From CAVIQK01 sp963644945 (GTDB lineage Bacteria > Bacillota > Clostridia > Christensenellales > DTU072), in assembly GCA_963644945.1 (NCBI GenBank), contig CAVIQK010000004.1, positions 53,201 to 117,200 on the forward strand: a stretch of DNA of 64,000 bases. Direction: 5' to 3'. The position numbers were made by a program, and so were the translations under genes. The notes under the pieces were generated by a model, which was not told the origin of the DNA, did no database searches, and worked only from the letters and a program-made list of their open reading frames with translations. The number at the start of each line of letters is the position of its first letter. Positions within the stretch are counted from its first letter, which is position 1. Shown in pieces: positions 8,081 through 15,407 of the stretch.

Positions 8081-9082
8081 ATGGATGCGGAAAAACCCGT
8101 CTTATATAGCGGAATTCAACCGTCCGGCAGTCTAACTCTCGGCAACTACATCGGAGCCATTAGAAATTGGCTAAAACTCAGTGCCGACTACAAAACCATC
8201 TACGAAATAGCCGATCTTCATGCCTTGACGGTCAGACAAACACCGGCAGAATTTAGAGCAAGAGCCTTGAGTTTTTTTGCTCAATACCTTGCTTGCGGAC
8301 TTGATCCCGAAGAAAGTATCATCTATTTTCAGTCCCACCTTCCCGCCCATGCGGAAATATGTTGGATACTCAACTGCTACACTTATGTAGGAGAAATGTC
8401 TCGTATGACGCAATTTAAGGATAAATCAAGGAAGCATGCCGATAATGTAAACATGGGACTCATGGATTACCCCGTACTCATGGCAGGCGACATACTTCTG
8501 TTCCAAACAGATCTCGTCCCCGTAGGCATTGACCAAAAACAACATTTGGAAATCACTAGGGACATAGCGACAAGATTCAATGCTTTGTACCCTGGGACCT
8601 TCAAAATTCCCGAAGGCTATTATGCCAAGGAAGGAGCCAAAATCTGTTCTTTGCAAGATCCGACCGCCAAAATGTCCAAATCCGATCCGGATCCCAACGG
8701 CAGTGTGTTGCTAATCGACGATCCCGACACGATAATGCGTAAGTTCAAAAGAGCCGTCACCGACAGCGACACTTGTGTAAGGTATGACGAAAAGGAAAAA
8801 CCCGGTGTATCCAACCTTCTCACGATAATGTCCGCCATGACCGATAGACCGATAGATTCTATCGTCAAAGATTTCGAAGGCAGAGGCTATGCCGACTTCA
8901 AAAAGGAAGTAGGCGAATCGGTTGTCGAGAAACTTCGCCCGATAAGAGAGGAGTATCAAAGACTACTGTCATCGAAAGATGCCCTTGCGGAAATCGCTCG
9001 TGCAGGTGTCGAAAAAGCAGGCAAGATAGCATACAAAACACTCAATAAAGTCTATAAAAAAGTAGGATTGGTAGGTAGATAA
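8081..9082 (+). CDS. trpS: Tryptophanyl-tRNA synthetase
   Basis: A 333-residue class Ic aminoacyl-tRNA synthetase. It starts with LYSGIQPSGSLTLGNYIGA, the HIGH-like signature of TrpRS, and carries KMSKSDPDPNGSV (KMSKS at 197-201). DLVPVGIDQKQHLEITRDIA is typical of TrpRS. Length is normal. AGGAG precedes the start. Its stop overlaps the next start (TAATG). Confidence 0.96.
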   Translation: MDAEKPVLYSGIQPSGSLTLGNYIGAIRNWLKLSADYKTIYEIADLHALTVRQTPAEFRARALSFFAQYLACGLDPEESIIYFQSHLPAHAEICWILNCYTYVGEMSRMTQFKDKSRKHADNVNMGLMDYPVLMAGDILLFQTDLVPVGIDQKQHLEITRDIATRFNALYPGTFKIPEGYYAKEGAKICSLQDPTAKMSKSDPDPNGSVLLIDDPDTIMRKFKRAVTDSDTCVRYDEKEKPGVSNLLTIMSAMTDRPIDSIVKDFEGRGYADFKKEVGESVVEKLRPIREEYQRLLSSKDALAEIARAGVEKAGKIAYKTLNKVYKKVGLVGR

Positions 9083-9936
9083 TGTTCGGCTATGTCATCC
9101 CCGACAAACCCAATATTTTAGTCAAAGATTATGAATTATATCGTGCTTATTATTGCGGAATTTGTAAAGGGATAGGCAAAACAACGGGACAAAAATCACG
9201 ACTCACTTTGTCGTACGACATCACCCTTCTTGCGATGTTTGCAGTAGCCGTCGGCGAAGAAACCCCGACAATAAAAAAAGAACGTTGCCCCGTCCATATC
9301 CTAAAAAAACGAAACGTCGTCATTTGCCCCGATACCTTCAAAACAGTATCATATATCAATGCAATACTCGGTTATTACAAAGCATTAGACGATGCGGCCG
9401 ACGAAAAAAGACTGCTAAAAAAACTAGGAAGACTAGTTATAGGTAGAGGCTATCGCAAAGCAAAAAAAGTCCTTCCCGAATTTGACGAGTTGTGTAAAAG
9501 CCAATATGCAAGGCTATCAAGTATGGAAAAGGACAAAAACTTTACGCTAGATGCCTACGCCGATCCCTTCTCTCTCATTTTAGAAGGAGCCTCCAAAATT
9601 ATCAAGAAAGACGAGAATTTCAATCGCCTATTCTACAATCTAGGCAGATATATTTACGTTTTAGATGCACTTGACGATTACGAAAGCGACATCAAAAAAG
9701 GTCGATTCAATCCTCTAAAAGAAAACATCTCTACACCTTGTAAAAATATAGACGAAGCCAAAACAATAGCGGACAACTCCCTAAATCTTACCATCGAAGA
9801 GATCAAAAGAATGTACACTTCATTAGAAGTTAATCATGCCGACGGACCTCTTTCCAACATTATTTATTTAGGACTCGAGAGGAGAAAGCAACAAGTTTTA
9901 TCAGGAGAAAACAAACATGACAAAAGATCCATTTAA
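9082..9936 (+). CDS. DUF5685 family protein; possible relict isoprenoid-synthase fold
   Basis: A 284-residue all-helical soluble protein that I recognise as DUF5685: it starts MFGYVIPDKPNILVKDYE and has YYCGICKGIGKTTG near 23-36, function unknown. Two Asp-rich motifs stand out: DDAADE at 103-108 and LDALDDYESDIKKGRFNP near 194-211. Their spacing and the second motif resemble the two diphosphate/Mg-binding motifs of squalene/phytoene-synthase enzymes (D-x-x-x-D followed by GR). That link is my inference. It overlaps trpS by one base and the next gene by 20 bases, so the trio 9082-11068 is cotranslated. Confidence 0.75.
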   Translation: MFGYVIPDKPNILVKDYELYRAYYCGICKGIGKTTGQKSRLTLSYDITLLAMFAVAVGEETPTIKKERCPVHILKKRNVVICPDTFKTVSYINAILGYYKALDDAADEKRLLKKLGRLVIGRGYRKAKKVLPEFDELCKSQYARLSSMEKDKNFTLDAYADPFSLILEGASKIIKKDENFNRLFYNLGRYIYVLDALDDYESDIKKGRFNPLKENISTPCKNIDEAKTIADNSLNLTIEEIKRMYTSLEVNHADGPLSNIIYLGLERRKQQVLSGENKHDKRSI

Positions 9937-10546
9937 GGTGCTTGGAATAGACAGTACGGTATCCCAAAGTGAACTTTATGATGCATATTCTAAATTAAGA
10001 CAAGAACTTGACAAACAACGTTTCCAACCGGGAGACATCGGAAAAGATGCTTGCGACAGACTCCAAGAAATAGAAGAAGCCTACAAAGATTGCATGCAAA
10101 TTTTGGAAGACAGATATTACATCGACAATTCCGAAGAAGTCCTTGACCATGTCGAAAATCTAATCAAAGAAAAGAAGTATGACGAAGCCCAATCGGAACT
10201 TACAAAACTCAATCGTCGTTCGGCTCGTTGGCACTATCTCCAAAGTGGCATCTACTACCAAAAGAGTTGGCATAACGATGCAAAAAGAGAAATAGAACTT
10301 GCCCTAGATTTAGATCCCACCAATCAAAAATATAAAGAAACTTTGGCAGGAATCGAAAAAATCATGCAAGGCAAGTCCTCGTACCATAGCAATTTTTACG
10401 GCAACCCCGACAACTCCAAAGAAACGTATCAAAATGTTTCTTATCGTAAAGGCGGCGGTCCCGATATATGCGACTGTTGTAGTTCACTAATTTGTGCCGA
10501 CTGCTGTTGCGAGTGCATGGGCGGAGACCTAATAACTTGTTGCTAA
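9917..10546 (+). CDS. Degenerate J-domain protein with Cys-rich tail
   Basis: A 209-residue protein. Residues 1-65 look like a DnaJ domain (DPFKVLGIDSTVSQSELYDAYSKLRQEL), but the HPD tripeptide that activates DnaK reads QPG (in QRFQPGD), so Hsp70 stimulation is doubtful. Residues about 70-150 form TPR-like helices. The C terminus holds about ten cysteines in a CDCCSSLICADCCCECMGG block ending ITCC, suggesting metal or Fe-S binding or a membrane-surface anchor. AGGAGA lies upstream of the ATG. It sits between the DUF5685 gene and a membrane protein gene, suggesting one assembly. Function unknown. Confidence 0.75.
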   Translation: MTKDPFKVLGIDSTVSQSELYDAYSKLRQELDKQRFQPGDIGKDACDRLQEIEEAYKDCMQILEDRYYIDNSEEVLDHVENLIKEKKYDEAQSELTKLNRRSARWHYLQSGIYYQKSWHNDAKREIELALDLDPTNQKYKETLAGIEKIMQGKSSYHSNFYGNPDNSKETYQNVSYRKGGGPDICDCCSSLICADCCCECMGGDLITCC

Positions 10547-11068
10547 ATGGCTAAAAAAATAGGGGCGGCTGCGGTAGGAGCGGCAATATCATTACTTTTT
10601 ATTGTTATCGCAAGATTCGTGCCTAACATGAAATTGACTTTCACCGTCCTTGCTTCGCTAGGCACAATAGTGCCTATGTCCAAGGGCTACGTAAAAGAAG
10701 CCTGCGAAAGTTCGATTGCCGTAATAATACTCGGTGCGATCATTACGACCACCACCGTACTTCCTTATGTTTTAGTAGGTAGTTTTTATACGATTTTGAC
10801 AATTCTAGCCTACCAAAAGAAAGTCAAACTCTACATACAAATCCCCCTAAAAATATTGTATGCAACCCTCGTTTTTTACGTGCTTTTCAGTCTTGCAAAT
10901 ACGCTCGTCGTGGACATCGACAAAATCTCGTTTTTACAAAATTTATCGGATACAGAGATTTTTATAGTTTTTGACATAGTCTTCGTCATTGCCTTTTTGG
11001 TGTATGATTATATCGAACTCAAATTGTACGAATATATCAAAGAAAGACTAAAAAAACTCAACATTTAA
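10547..11068 (+). CDS. Multi-pass membrane protein of unknown function
   Basis: A 173-residue hydrophobic protein starting directly after the previous stop codon, with no ribosome site of its own, so probably coupled. About five membrane segments are visible near residues 5-22, 28-45, 55-85, 98-115 and 140-158, and a basic C-terminal tail ends KERLKKLNI. I recognise no family. The context with DUF5685 and a Cys-tailed J-like protein suggests a membrane partner for them. Confidence 0.65.
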   Translation: MAKKIGAAAVGAAISLLFIVIARFVPNMKLTFTVLASLGTIVPMSKGYVKEACESSIAVIILGAIITTTTVLPYVLVGSFYTILTILAYQKKVKLYIQIPLKILYATLVFYVLFSLANTLVVDIDKISFLQNLSDTEIFIVFDIVFVIAFLVYDYIELKLYEYIKERLKKLNI

Positions 11069-11080
11069 GATAGGAGTTAT

Positions 11081-11884
11081 ATGGAAAAAATAGCAATACT
11101 TATAGATGCCGAAAACATAGGGCATCAAAATGCAAAAAAGATTCTTTCAATGATGGAAGAAAGAGGCAACGTCCTCATAAAAATGGTTATCGGCAATCTT
11201 ATCTCGACCAATCTCCAACAATGGTCCACCGAAGCCAAAGACAATGCCATGACCGGCATCCAACAATACAATTTGCGCAAAGGCAAGAACAGTTCCGACA
11301 TGGCTCTCGCAATTCAAGCCATGAAGATTTTATACGAAAAACCCTTCATCACGACATTTTGCATCGTGTCCAACGACAGCGACTTTACCCGTCTTGCCCA
11401 AGAGTTAAAGGAAAACGACAAAACCGTCATCGGTATGGGGACAAAAAACGCTCGCAAAGAATTTATCAATGCTTTCTCCGAATATATTTATCTTGACGAA
11501 ACCGAAGACGAGAAAAAAGAAAAAGACAAACCTATCCCGTCTACGGACACCGCTTCTGTTCAGGAAAAGAAAACCAGAAAGAGAAAACCCCAAAAATCTC
11601 GTCCTATAGCCGAACAATGCCCGCTAGAAGAAGAAAAACTTATCACATTGAAATCGATTATAGCCGAACTCATATCGACAAGCGATTCGGGTTTTGCCTA
11701 CTACTCCGCAATAGCCGACAATATGAAAAAGAAGTTTTCGGATTTTATTCCCCAAAACTACAATTCAAAAAACATATCACAACTTATGGAAAAATTACTC
11801 AAATTTTTGCCGGAGTACGAAAAGGGTGTCATGCAAATGCCCAACAACCCCAACGGTAGCATACTTTACGTTCACAAAAAATAA
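11081..11884 (+). CDS. NYN-domain (LabA-like) ribonuclease with OST-HTH/LOTUS domain
   Basis: A 267-residue protein. Residues 1-145 are a NYN/PIN-like nuclease domain: AILIDAENIG with the first acidic residue, KNSSDMALAIQAMK with the second and FCIVSNDSDFTRLA with the last pair, all needed for metal binding. A Lys/Arg-rich linker (about 150-185) leads to an OST-HTH domain (about 190-267) that binds RNA. The architecture is known for bacterial LabA-like proteins; the RNA target is unknown. TAGGAG precedes the start. It is convergent with ung, with only 8 nt between the two stops and no terminator seen there. Confidence 0.82.
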   Translation: MEKIAILIDAENIGHQNAKKILSMMEERGNVLIKMVIGNLISTNLQQWSTEAKDNAMTGIQQYNLRKGKNSSDMALAIQAMKILYEKPFITTFCIVSNDSDFTRLAQELKENDKTVIGMGTKNARKEFINAFSEYIYLDETEDEKKEKDKPIPSTDTASVQEKKTRKRKPQKSRPIAEQCPLEEEKLITLKSIIAELISTSDSGFAYYSAIADNMKKKFSDFIPQNYNSKNISQLMEKLLKFLPEYEKGVMQMPNNPNGSILYVHKK

Positions 11885-11892
11885 TTAAAATA

Positions 11893-12558
11893 TCAAAGTT
11901 GCCAGTCTATCGGAGTTTTGCCGAGTTCCTTCAAAATTCCGTTTATCTTGCTAAAAGGTTTTGATCCGAAAAATCCGTTGTATGCCGACAAAGGCGACGG
12001 ATGGGCAGATTCGATTACATAGTGCCAAGGATTTTTGAGAAGGACTTTTTTTGCTCTTGCTTGTCCACCCCACAAAACAAATATCACAGGATCTTTTCTA
12101 TCGTTAAGAAGACTAATAATTCTATCCGTAAATTGCTCCCACCCTTTACCTTTATGGGACAATGCTTCCCCGTGTCTTACCGTAAGAATAGTGTTTAATA
12201 AAAGTACGCCTTGCTTCGCCCAAGGTTCCAAAAACCCGTCTTTCGGGATACTAGTTCCCACATCTGCGGTCATTTCCTTAAAAATATTTGCAAGTGACGG
12301 AGGAGCAGGCACACCACGTTTTACGGAGAAACACATCCCGTGAGCCTGATTATATCCGTGGTAGGGGTCTTGCCCTAAAATCACAACTTTTACATCTTTA
12401 TAAGCAGTCGTTTTCAAAGCCGAAAAAATCTCATCCATATTAGGATGAACAACGAAGTTTTTATATTCGTCCACCAAAAAACTCCTAAGTTTTTGATAAT
12501 ATTCCTTATCGAATTCCGGAGCCAAAAGTTCTTGCCAATCGTTGCCTATATTAAACAT
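11893..12558 (-). CDS. ung: Uracil-DNA glycosylase
   Basis: A 221-residue family 1 UDG that removes uracil from DNA. The water-activating motif VVILGQDPYHGYNQAHGM lies near residues 58-75 and the leucine-intercalation loop AHPSPLSAYNGFFG near 184-197. Length is normal. AAGGACG precedes the ATG and a full-consensus promoter drives it. Confidence 0.97.
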   Translation of the reverse strand: MFNIGNDWQELLAPEFDKEYYQKLRSFLVDEYKNFVVHPNMDEIFSALKTTAYKDVKVVILGQDPYHGYNQAHGMCFSVKRGVPAPPSLANIFKEMTADVGTSIPKDGFLEPWAKQGVLLLNTILTVRHGEALSHKGKGWEQFTDRIISLLNDRKDPVIFVLWGGQARAKKVLLKNPWHYVIESAHPSPLSAYNGFFGSKPFSKINGILKELGKTPIDWQL

Positions 12559-12582
12559 TTTTCGTCCTTAAAATTTTTGGTA

Positions 12583-12611
12583 ATTATACAATTTTACATA
12601 AATTGTGTCAA
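12583..12611 (-). promoter_or_regulatory. Perfect-consensus sigma-A promoter of ung
   Basis: Read on the minus strand: TTGACA (12611-12606), 17-nt spacer, TATAAT (12588-12583). All twelve hexamer positions match the consensus. Confidence 0.9.
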
Positions 12612-12635
12612 TTACTTTTATTGTCACGAAAAGTA

Positions 12636-12644
12636 TGCTATAAT
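12636..12644 (+). promoter_or_regulatory. Extended -10 promoter for the DUF1292 gene
   Basis: TGCTATAAT (12636-12644) is an extended -10 element with TG one base upstream of TATAAT. No good -35 box is seen at 17 nt. It is divergent from the ung promoter, with the two -35 regions adjacent. Confidence 0.65.
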
Positions 12645-12675
12645 CAATTTATCAAAAAGTTAGGAGATTATTATC

Positions 12676-13053
12676 ATGACCGACGAAAAAATTATCAATG
12701 AAAACGAAGAAGAATTTGTTGACAACTCCATGGATGTCGTGACACTTACCGATGACGAGGGCAACGAACATGAATTCGAACTCTTAGGCAGTGTAGAACT
12801 TGACGAGGACAACAACGAATATATTGTACTTGCAGAAATAGTTGACGACGAAGTCCTCTATGACGATCCGCTTATTTGCAGAATCGAAGACGAAGAAGAC
12901 GAGTCCGTTCTTTACCCCATCGATGACGAAGCAACCATCGAAAAGATCATCGACAAATTCAACGAACTTTCTTCATGCGATTGCGACTGTGACGACGATT
13001 GTTGCGGCGAGCATCATCATCACCATCACTGCGACTGCGGTTGCGAAGACTAA
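12676..13053 (+). CDS. DUF1292 family protein with Cys/His metal-binding-like tail
   Basis: A 125-residue, strongly acidic cytoplasmic protein. Residues 18-95 match DUF1292 (MDVVTLTDDEGNEHEFELLG ... EYIVLAEI ... RIEDEEDESVLYPI). The last 27 residues are unusual: CDCDCDDDCCG, then six consecutive histidines, then CDCGCED, which looks like a metal-binding tail. AGGAGA (12662-12667) sets the start. It is monocistronic, with its own promoter and terminator. DUF1292 has no settled function; the tail suggests metal storage or sensing, which is inference. Confidence 0.85.
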   Translation: MTDEKIINENEEEFVDNSMDVVTLTDDEGNEHEFELLGSVELDEDNNEYIVLAEIVDDEVLYDDPLICRIEDEEDESVLYPIDDEATIEKIIDKFNELSSCDCDCDDDCCGEHHHHHHCDCGCED

Positions 13054-13076
13054 AAGTCCATTAGACCAAAATACTA

Positions 13077-13109
13077 GGCGATTACTATATTGTAGTCGTC
13101 TTTTATTTT
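13077..13109 (+). terminator. Terminator of the DUF1292 gene
   Basis: GGCGATTAC (13077-13085), loop TATATT, GTAGTCGTC (13092-13100), a 9-bp stem with two G-U pairs, followed by TTTTATTTT. Confidence 0.8.
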
Positions 13110-13176
13110 ACAAGGAATATAGAAAAATAGACCAATGTGAATATGAAAAATTTTCGCATTATTTTTAATTTTGATA

Positions 13177-13205
13177 TTGATTTACAAAATACTATTTGAT
13201 ATAAT
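13177..13205 (+). promoter_or_regulatory. Promoter of the nadE-hydrogenase operon
   Basis: TTGATT (13177-13182), 17-nt spacer, TATAAT (13200-13205). The expected leader is about 50 nt long before the nadE start. Confidence 0.8.
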
Positions 13206-13261
13206 TATATCGATTGTTTATAACATTATATCAAAAGTCATATATAGAGGAGATTTTTGTT

Positions 13262-14011
13262 ATGAAAAACACCAATGAAACAATTAAAAAAGACATCGAA
13301 AAGCGTGTTGCTTTTATAAAACAAGTATTGAAAGACGCCCATGCAGACGGTATCGTGTTCGGCAGTAGTGGCGGAAAAGACAGCGCCCTTGTCGGCATTT
13401 TGTCAAAGATGGCGACCGACAACGTAATAGGCGTTATAATGCCTTGCGAAAGCAAACGAAACTACGGCATGGATCGTGACGACGCACTGACACTACACGA
13501 GAAGTTCAACATAAAAACCCTCGAAGTCGATTTGACTCCCATAAAAGAGACGTTTGTAAGTGCCGTCAAAGATTTAGTTCCCGAGCAAGTCGATATGGCT
13601 TACATGAACGTCAATCCGAGACTCCGTATGACCGTACTATATAATATAGCCCAACGCAAAAATTATTTGGTAGCAGGCACCGGCAACAGAAGCGAAATAG
13701 TCATGGGTTACTTCACCAAATGGGGCGACGGCGCATCCGACTTCAATTGCATCTCCGATCTTACGGTCACCGAGGTATTCGAATATTTGAGATACCTTGA
13801 CTGCCCCGAAGTGTTTTTGACCAAAGCCCCGTCCGCAGCGCTTTCCGAAGACCAAACGGACGAAAAAGAAATGGGAATCACATATAGAGAAATCGACGAT
13901 TTTATCCTAAACGGCAACGTTTCGGACGAAGCAAGAGCGATTATAGAAAGAAGATACGAAACATCCGCCCACAAGAGAAAGGGCACCACACATTACAAAT
14001 CTAGCAACTGA
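13262..14011 (+). CDS. nadE: NAD+ synthetase (ammonia-dependent type)
   Basis: A 249-residue enzyme that amidates nicotinic acid adenine dinucleotide. The start at 13262 is set by GAGGAG at 13247-13252; the frame opens further upstream (a TTG at 13214) but inside the untranslated leader. The ATP pyrophosphatase loop is SSGGKDS (35-41), and TGNRSEIVMGYFTKWGDGASD is the NaAD/ATP site. There is no glutaminase domain, so ammonia is the nitrogen donor. Only 11 nt separate it from the hydrogenase genes, linking NAD supply with an NAD-dependent hydrogenase. Confidence 0.93.
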   Translation: MKNTNETIKKDIEKRVAFIKQVLKDAHADGIVFGSSGGKDSALVGILSKMATDNVIGVIMPCESKRNYGMDRDDALTLHEKFNIKTLEVDLTPIKETFVSAVKDLVPEQVDMAYMNVNPRLRMTVLYNIAQRKNYLVAGTGNRSEIVMGYFTKWGDGASDFNCISDLTVTEVFEYLRYLDCPEVFLTKAPSAALSEDQTDEKEMGITYREIDDFILNGNVSDEARAIIERRYETSAHKRKGTTHYKSSN

Positions 14012-14022
14012 CGGAGGTAACA

Positions 14023-14520
14023 ATGGCAAAAATCAAAATCGGTACGGCACCCTTCAACGGTACTCCCGAACAAGAAAAAGAATTGAGAGCAAGACTCGAA
14101 GTTATCAAAGAAGAAAAAGGCGCACTTATGCCCGCACTCCAAACCGCCCAAGAGATATACGGCTATCTACCCATAGAAGTCCAAAGAATAGTGGCAGAAG
14201 TCTTAGGAGTATCACTAGAAGAGGCATTCGGTGTTGCCACTTTTTATGCTCAATTCAAACTTTCCCCTAAAGGCGAATATGAAATAGCAGTTTGTCTAGG
14301 TACCGCTTGCTACGTAAAAGGATCCGGAGATCTCATGGCAAGACTAGAAAAAGAACTAGGCATCCAAGAAGGCACCTCGACAGGCGACGGCAAATATTCA
14401 TTGACGGCGACACGTTGTATAGGATGTTGCGGTTTAGCCCCCGTTCTTACCGTCAACGGCGATGTTTACGGCAGACTCGTCCCCGACGACATCCCCGGCA
14501 TTTTAAGAAAATACCTATAA
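14023..14520 (+). CDS. hydC: NuoE/HydC-like [2Fe-2S] subunit of NAD-linked [FeFe]-hydrogenase
   Basis: A 165-residue thioredoxin-fold ferredoxin subunit. The four cluster ligands are C91 and C96 (CLGTAC) and C132 and C136 (CIGCC). The helical N-terminal part (LMPALQTAQEIYGYLP ... VATFYAQF) is typical of NuoE. It is the first gene of the hydrogenase set NuoE - ATPase - ferredoxin-like - NuoF - HydA, matching the multisubunit electron-bifurcating hydrogenases of Clostridia and Thermotogae. Its role is electron transfer between the flavin subunit and HydA. GGAGGT precedes the ATG. Confidence 0.92.
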   Translation: MAKIKIGTAPFNGTPEQEKELRARLEVIKEEKGALMPALQTAQEIYGYLPIEVQRIVAEVLGVSLEEAFGVATFYAQFKLSPKGEYEIAVCLGTACYVKGSGDLMARLEKELGIQEGTSTGDGKYSLTATRCIGCCGLAPVLTVNGDVYGRLVPDDIPGILRKYL

Positions 14521-15036
14521 GTGCTACCGACGATTTCACACTACATAACCGATCTTACCCAAAATTCTCTAAATGGAGGAGCCACTCTTATTGAGATAGA
14601 AGTGGGAAAAAGCGAGGTTTTGACTCTTACCGTACAAGACAACGGTAGGGGGGAAGACAGAGAAGTTTTAGAAAAATATGCGTTTTCTAAAATAGAACAA
14701 GGACAAACAAGACATTTAGGGCTAGCCTATCTAAAAGAAGCCACCGAAAACGGAGGCAGACTAAATATAGATTCGGCAAAAGGTGTCGGCACGAAAGTAA
14801 AAGCCGAATTTCCGCAAGGTAGTATAGAGATAGGTCCCCTCGGCGATGCAGTCGCCACAATCTTACCTTGTGACGGTGTTGACTTAATCTTCACGATTAA
14901 AAGCCCGGACGGAACATTCACGCTCGACACCCAAAAAGAGAACATAGAATTGAGGGACATGCCCTCGACAATAAAAATCATAAAAGACAAAATCAATCAA
15001 AAACAAAAATCAATTCTTGGAGGAACAACAATATGA
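14521..15036 (+). CDS. HATPase_c (histidine-kinase/anti-sigma-like) ATP-binding protein of the hydrogenase operon
   Basis: A 171-residue protein with a GHKL ATPase fold: N-box ITDLTQNSLNGGATLIEI, G1 box DNGRGED and G2 box RHLGLAYLKEATE. It has no phosphoacceptor histidine domain. It starts with GTG directly after the preceding stop and lacks a ribosome site; the N-box lies so close to the N terminus that a later start is unlikely. Its stop overlaps the next ATG (ATGA). A protein of this kind sits at the same place in several bifurcating-hydrogenase operons; its role (assembly or regulation) is unproven. Confidence 0.85.
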   Translation: MLPTISHYITDLTQNSLNGGATLIEIEVGKSEVLTLTVQDNGRGEDREVLEKYAFSKIEQGQTRHLGLAYLKEATENGGRLNIDSAKGVGTKVKAEFPQGSIEIGPLGDAVATILPCDGVDLIFTIKSPDGTFTLDTQKENIELRDMPSTIKIIKDKINQKQKSILGGTTI

Positions 15037-15392
15037 AAACTATCGCTGATATCAAAGCAATCAGAGATAAAATGCAATCACAAATCCTTCTAAGGCAAAA
15101 TCCGACCGATTCCCTCACATTAGTAGTTGTCGGCATGGCAACGAGCGGAATTTCGGCAGGCGCTCAAGAAGTTTTCAATGTACTTGTTGACGAAGTAGCC
15201 GACAGAAGACTAGCGAATATCAAAGTTATGCGGACAGGAGATCTCGGGACAGTGGAAAAAGAACCCGTCGTCGAAGTATTTGTTCCTCACAAAGAAAAAG
15301 TCACTTACGTATCGGTCACTCCCGACAAAGCCAAAGAGATAGTCGAAAAGCACTTGATCGGTGGCGAAGTTTGTACCGAATATACCGCTTAA
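15033..15392 (+). CDS. Thioredoxin-fold ferredoxin-like subunit that has lost its cluster cysteines
   Basis: A 119-residue protein occupying the place of the small [2Fe-2S] ferredoxin in hydrogenase operons. It keeps the fold signatures VVVGMAT.GI.AGA and EPVVEV...VTYV.VTPDKAKEIVEKHL. In the usual family the first ligand region reads ATCGI and the second QTGCIGLC; here they read ATSGI (S38) and RTGDLGTV (D70, V74). The only cysteine is C114 near the C terminus. A [2Fe-2S] cluster is therefore not expected, and a structural role is likely. GGAGG precedes the start. Confidence 0.85.
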   Translation: MKTIADIKAIRDKMQSQILLRQNPTDSLTLVVVGMATSGISAGAQEVFNVLVDEVADRRLANIKVMRTGDLGTVEKEPVVEVFVPHKEKVTYVSVTPDKAKEIVEKHLIGGEVCTEYTA

Positions 15393-15407
15393 TAAGGAGA
15401 AAAGACA

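Noticed and set aside
12445..12663. Small plus-strand frame over the ung promoter region
   Set aside because: Covers ung and both divergent promoters, and has no ribosome site.
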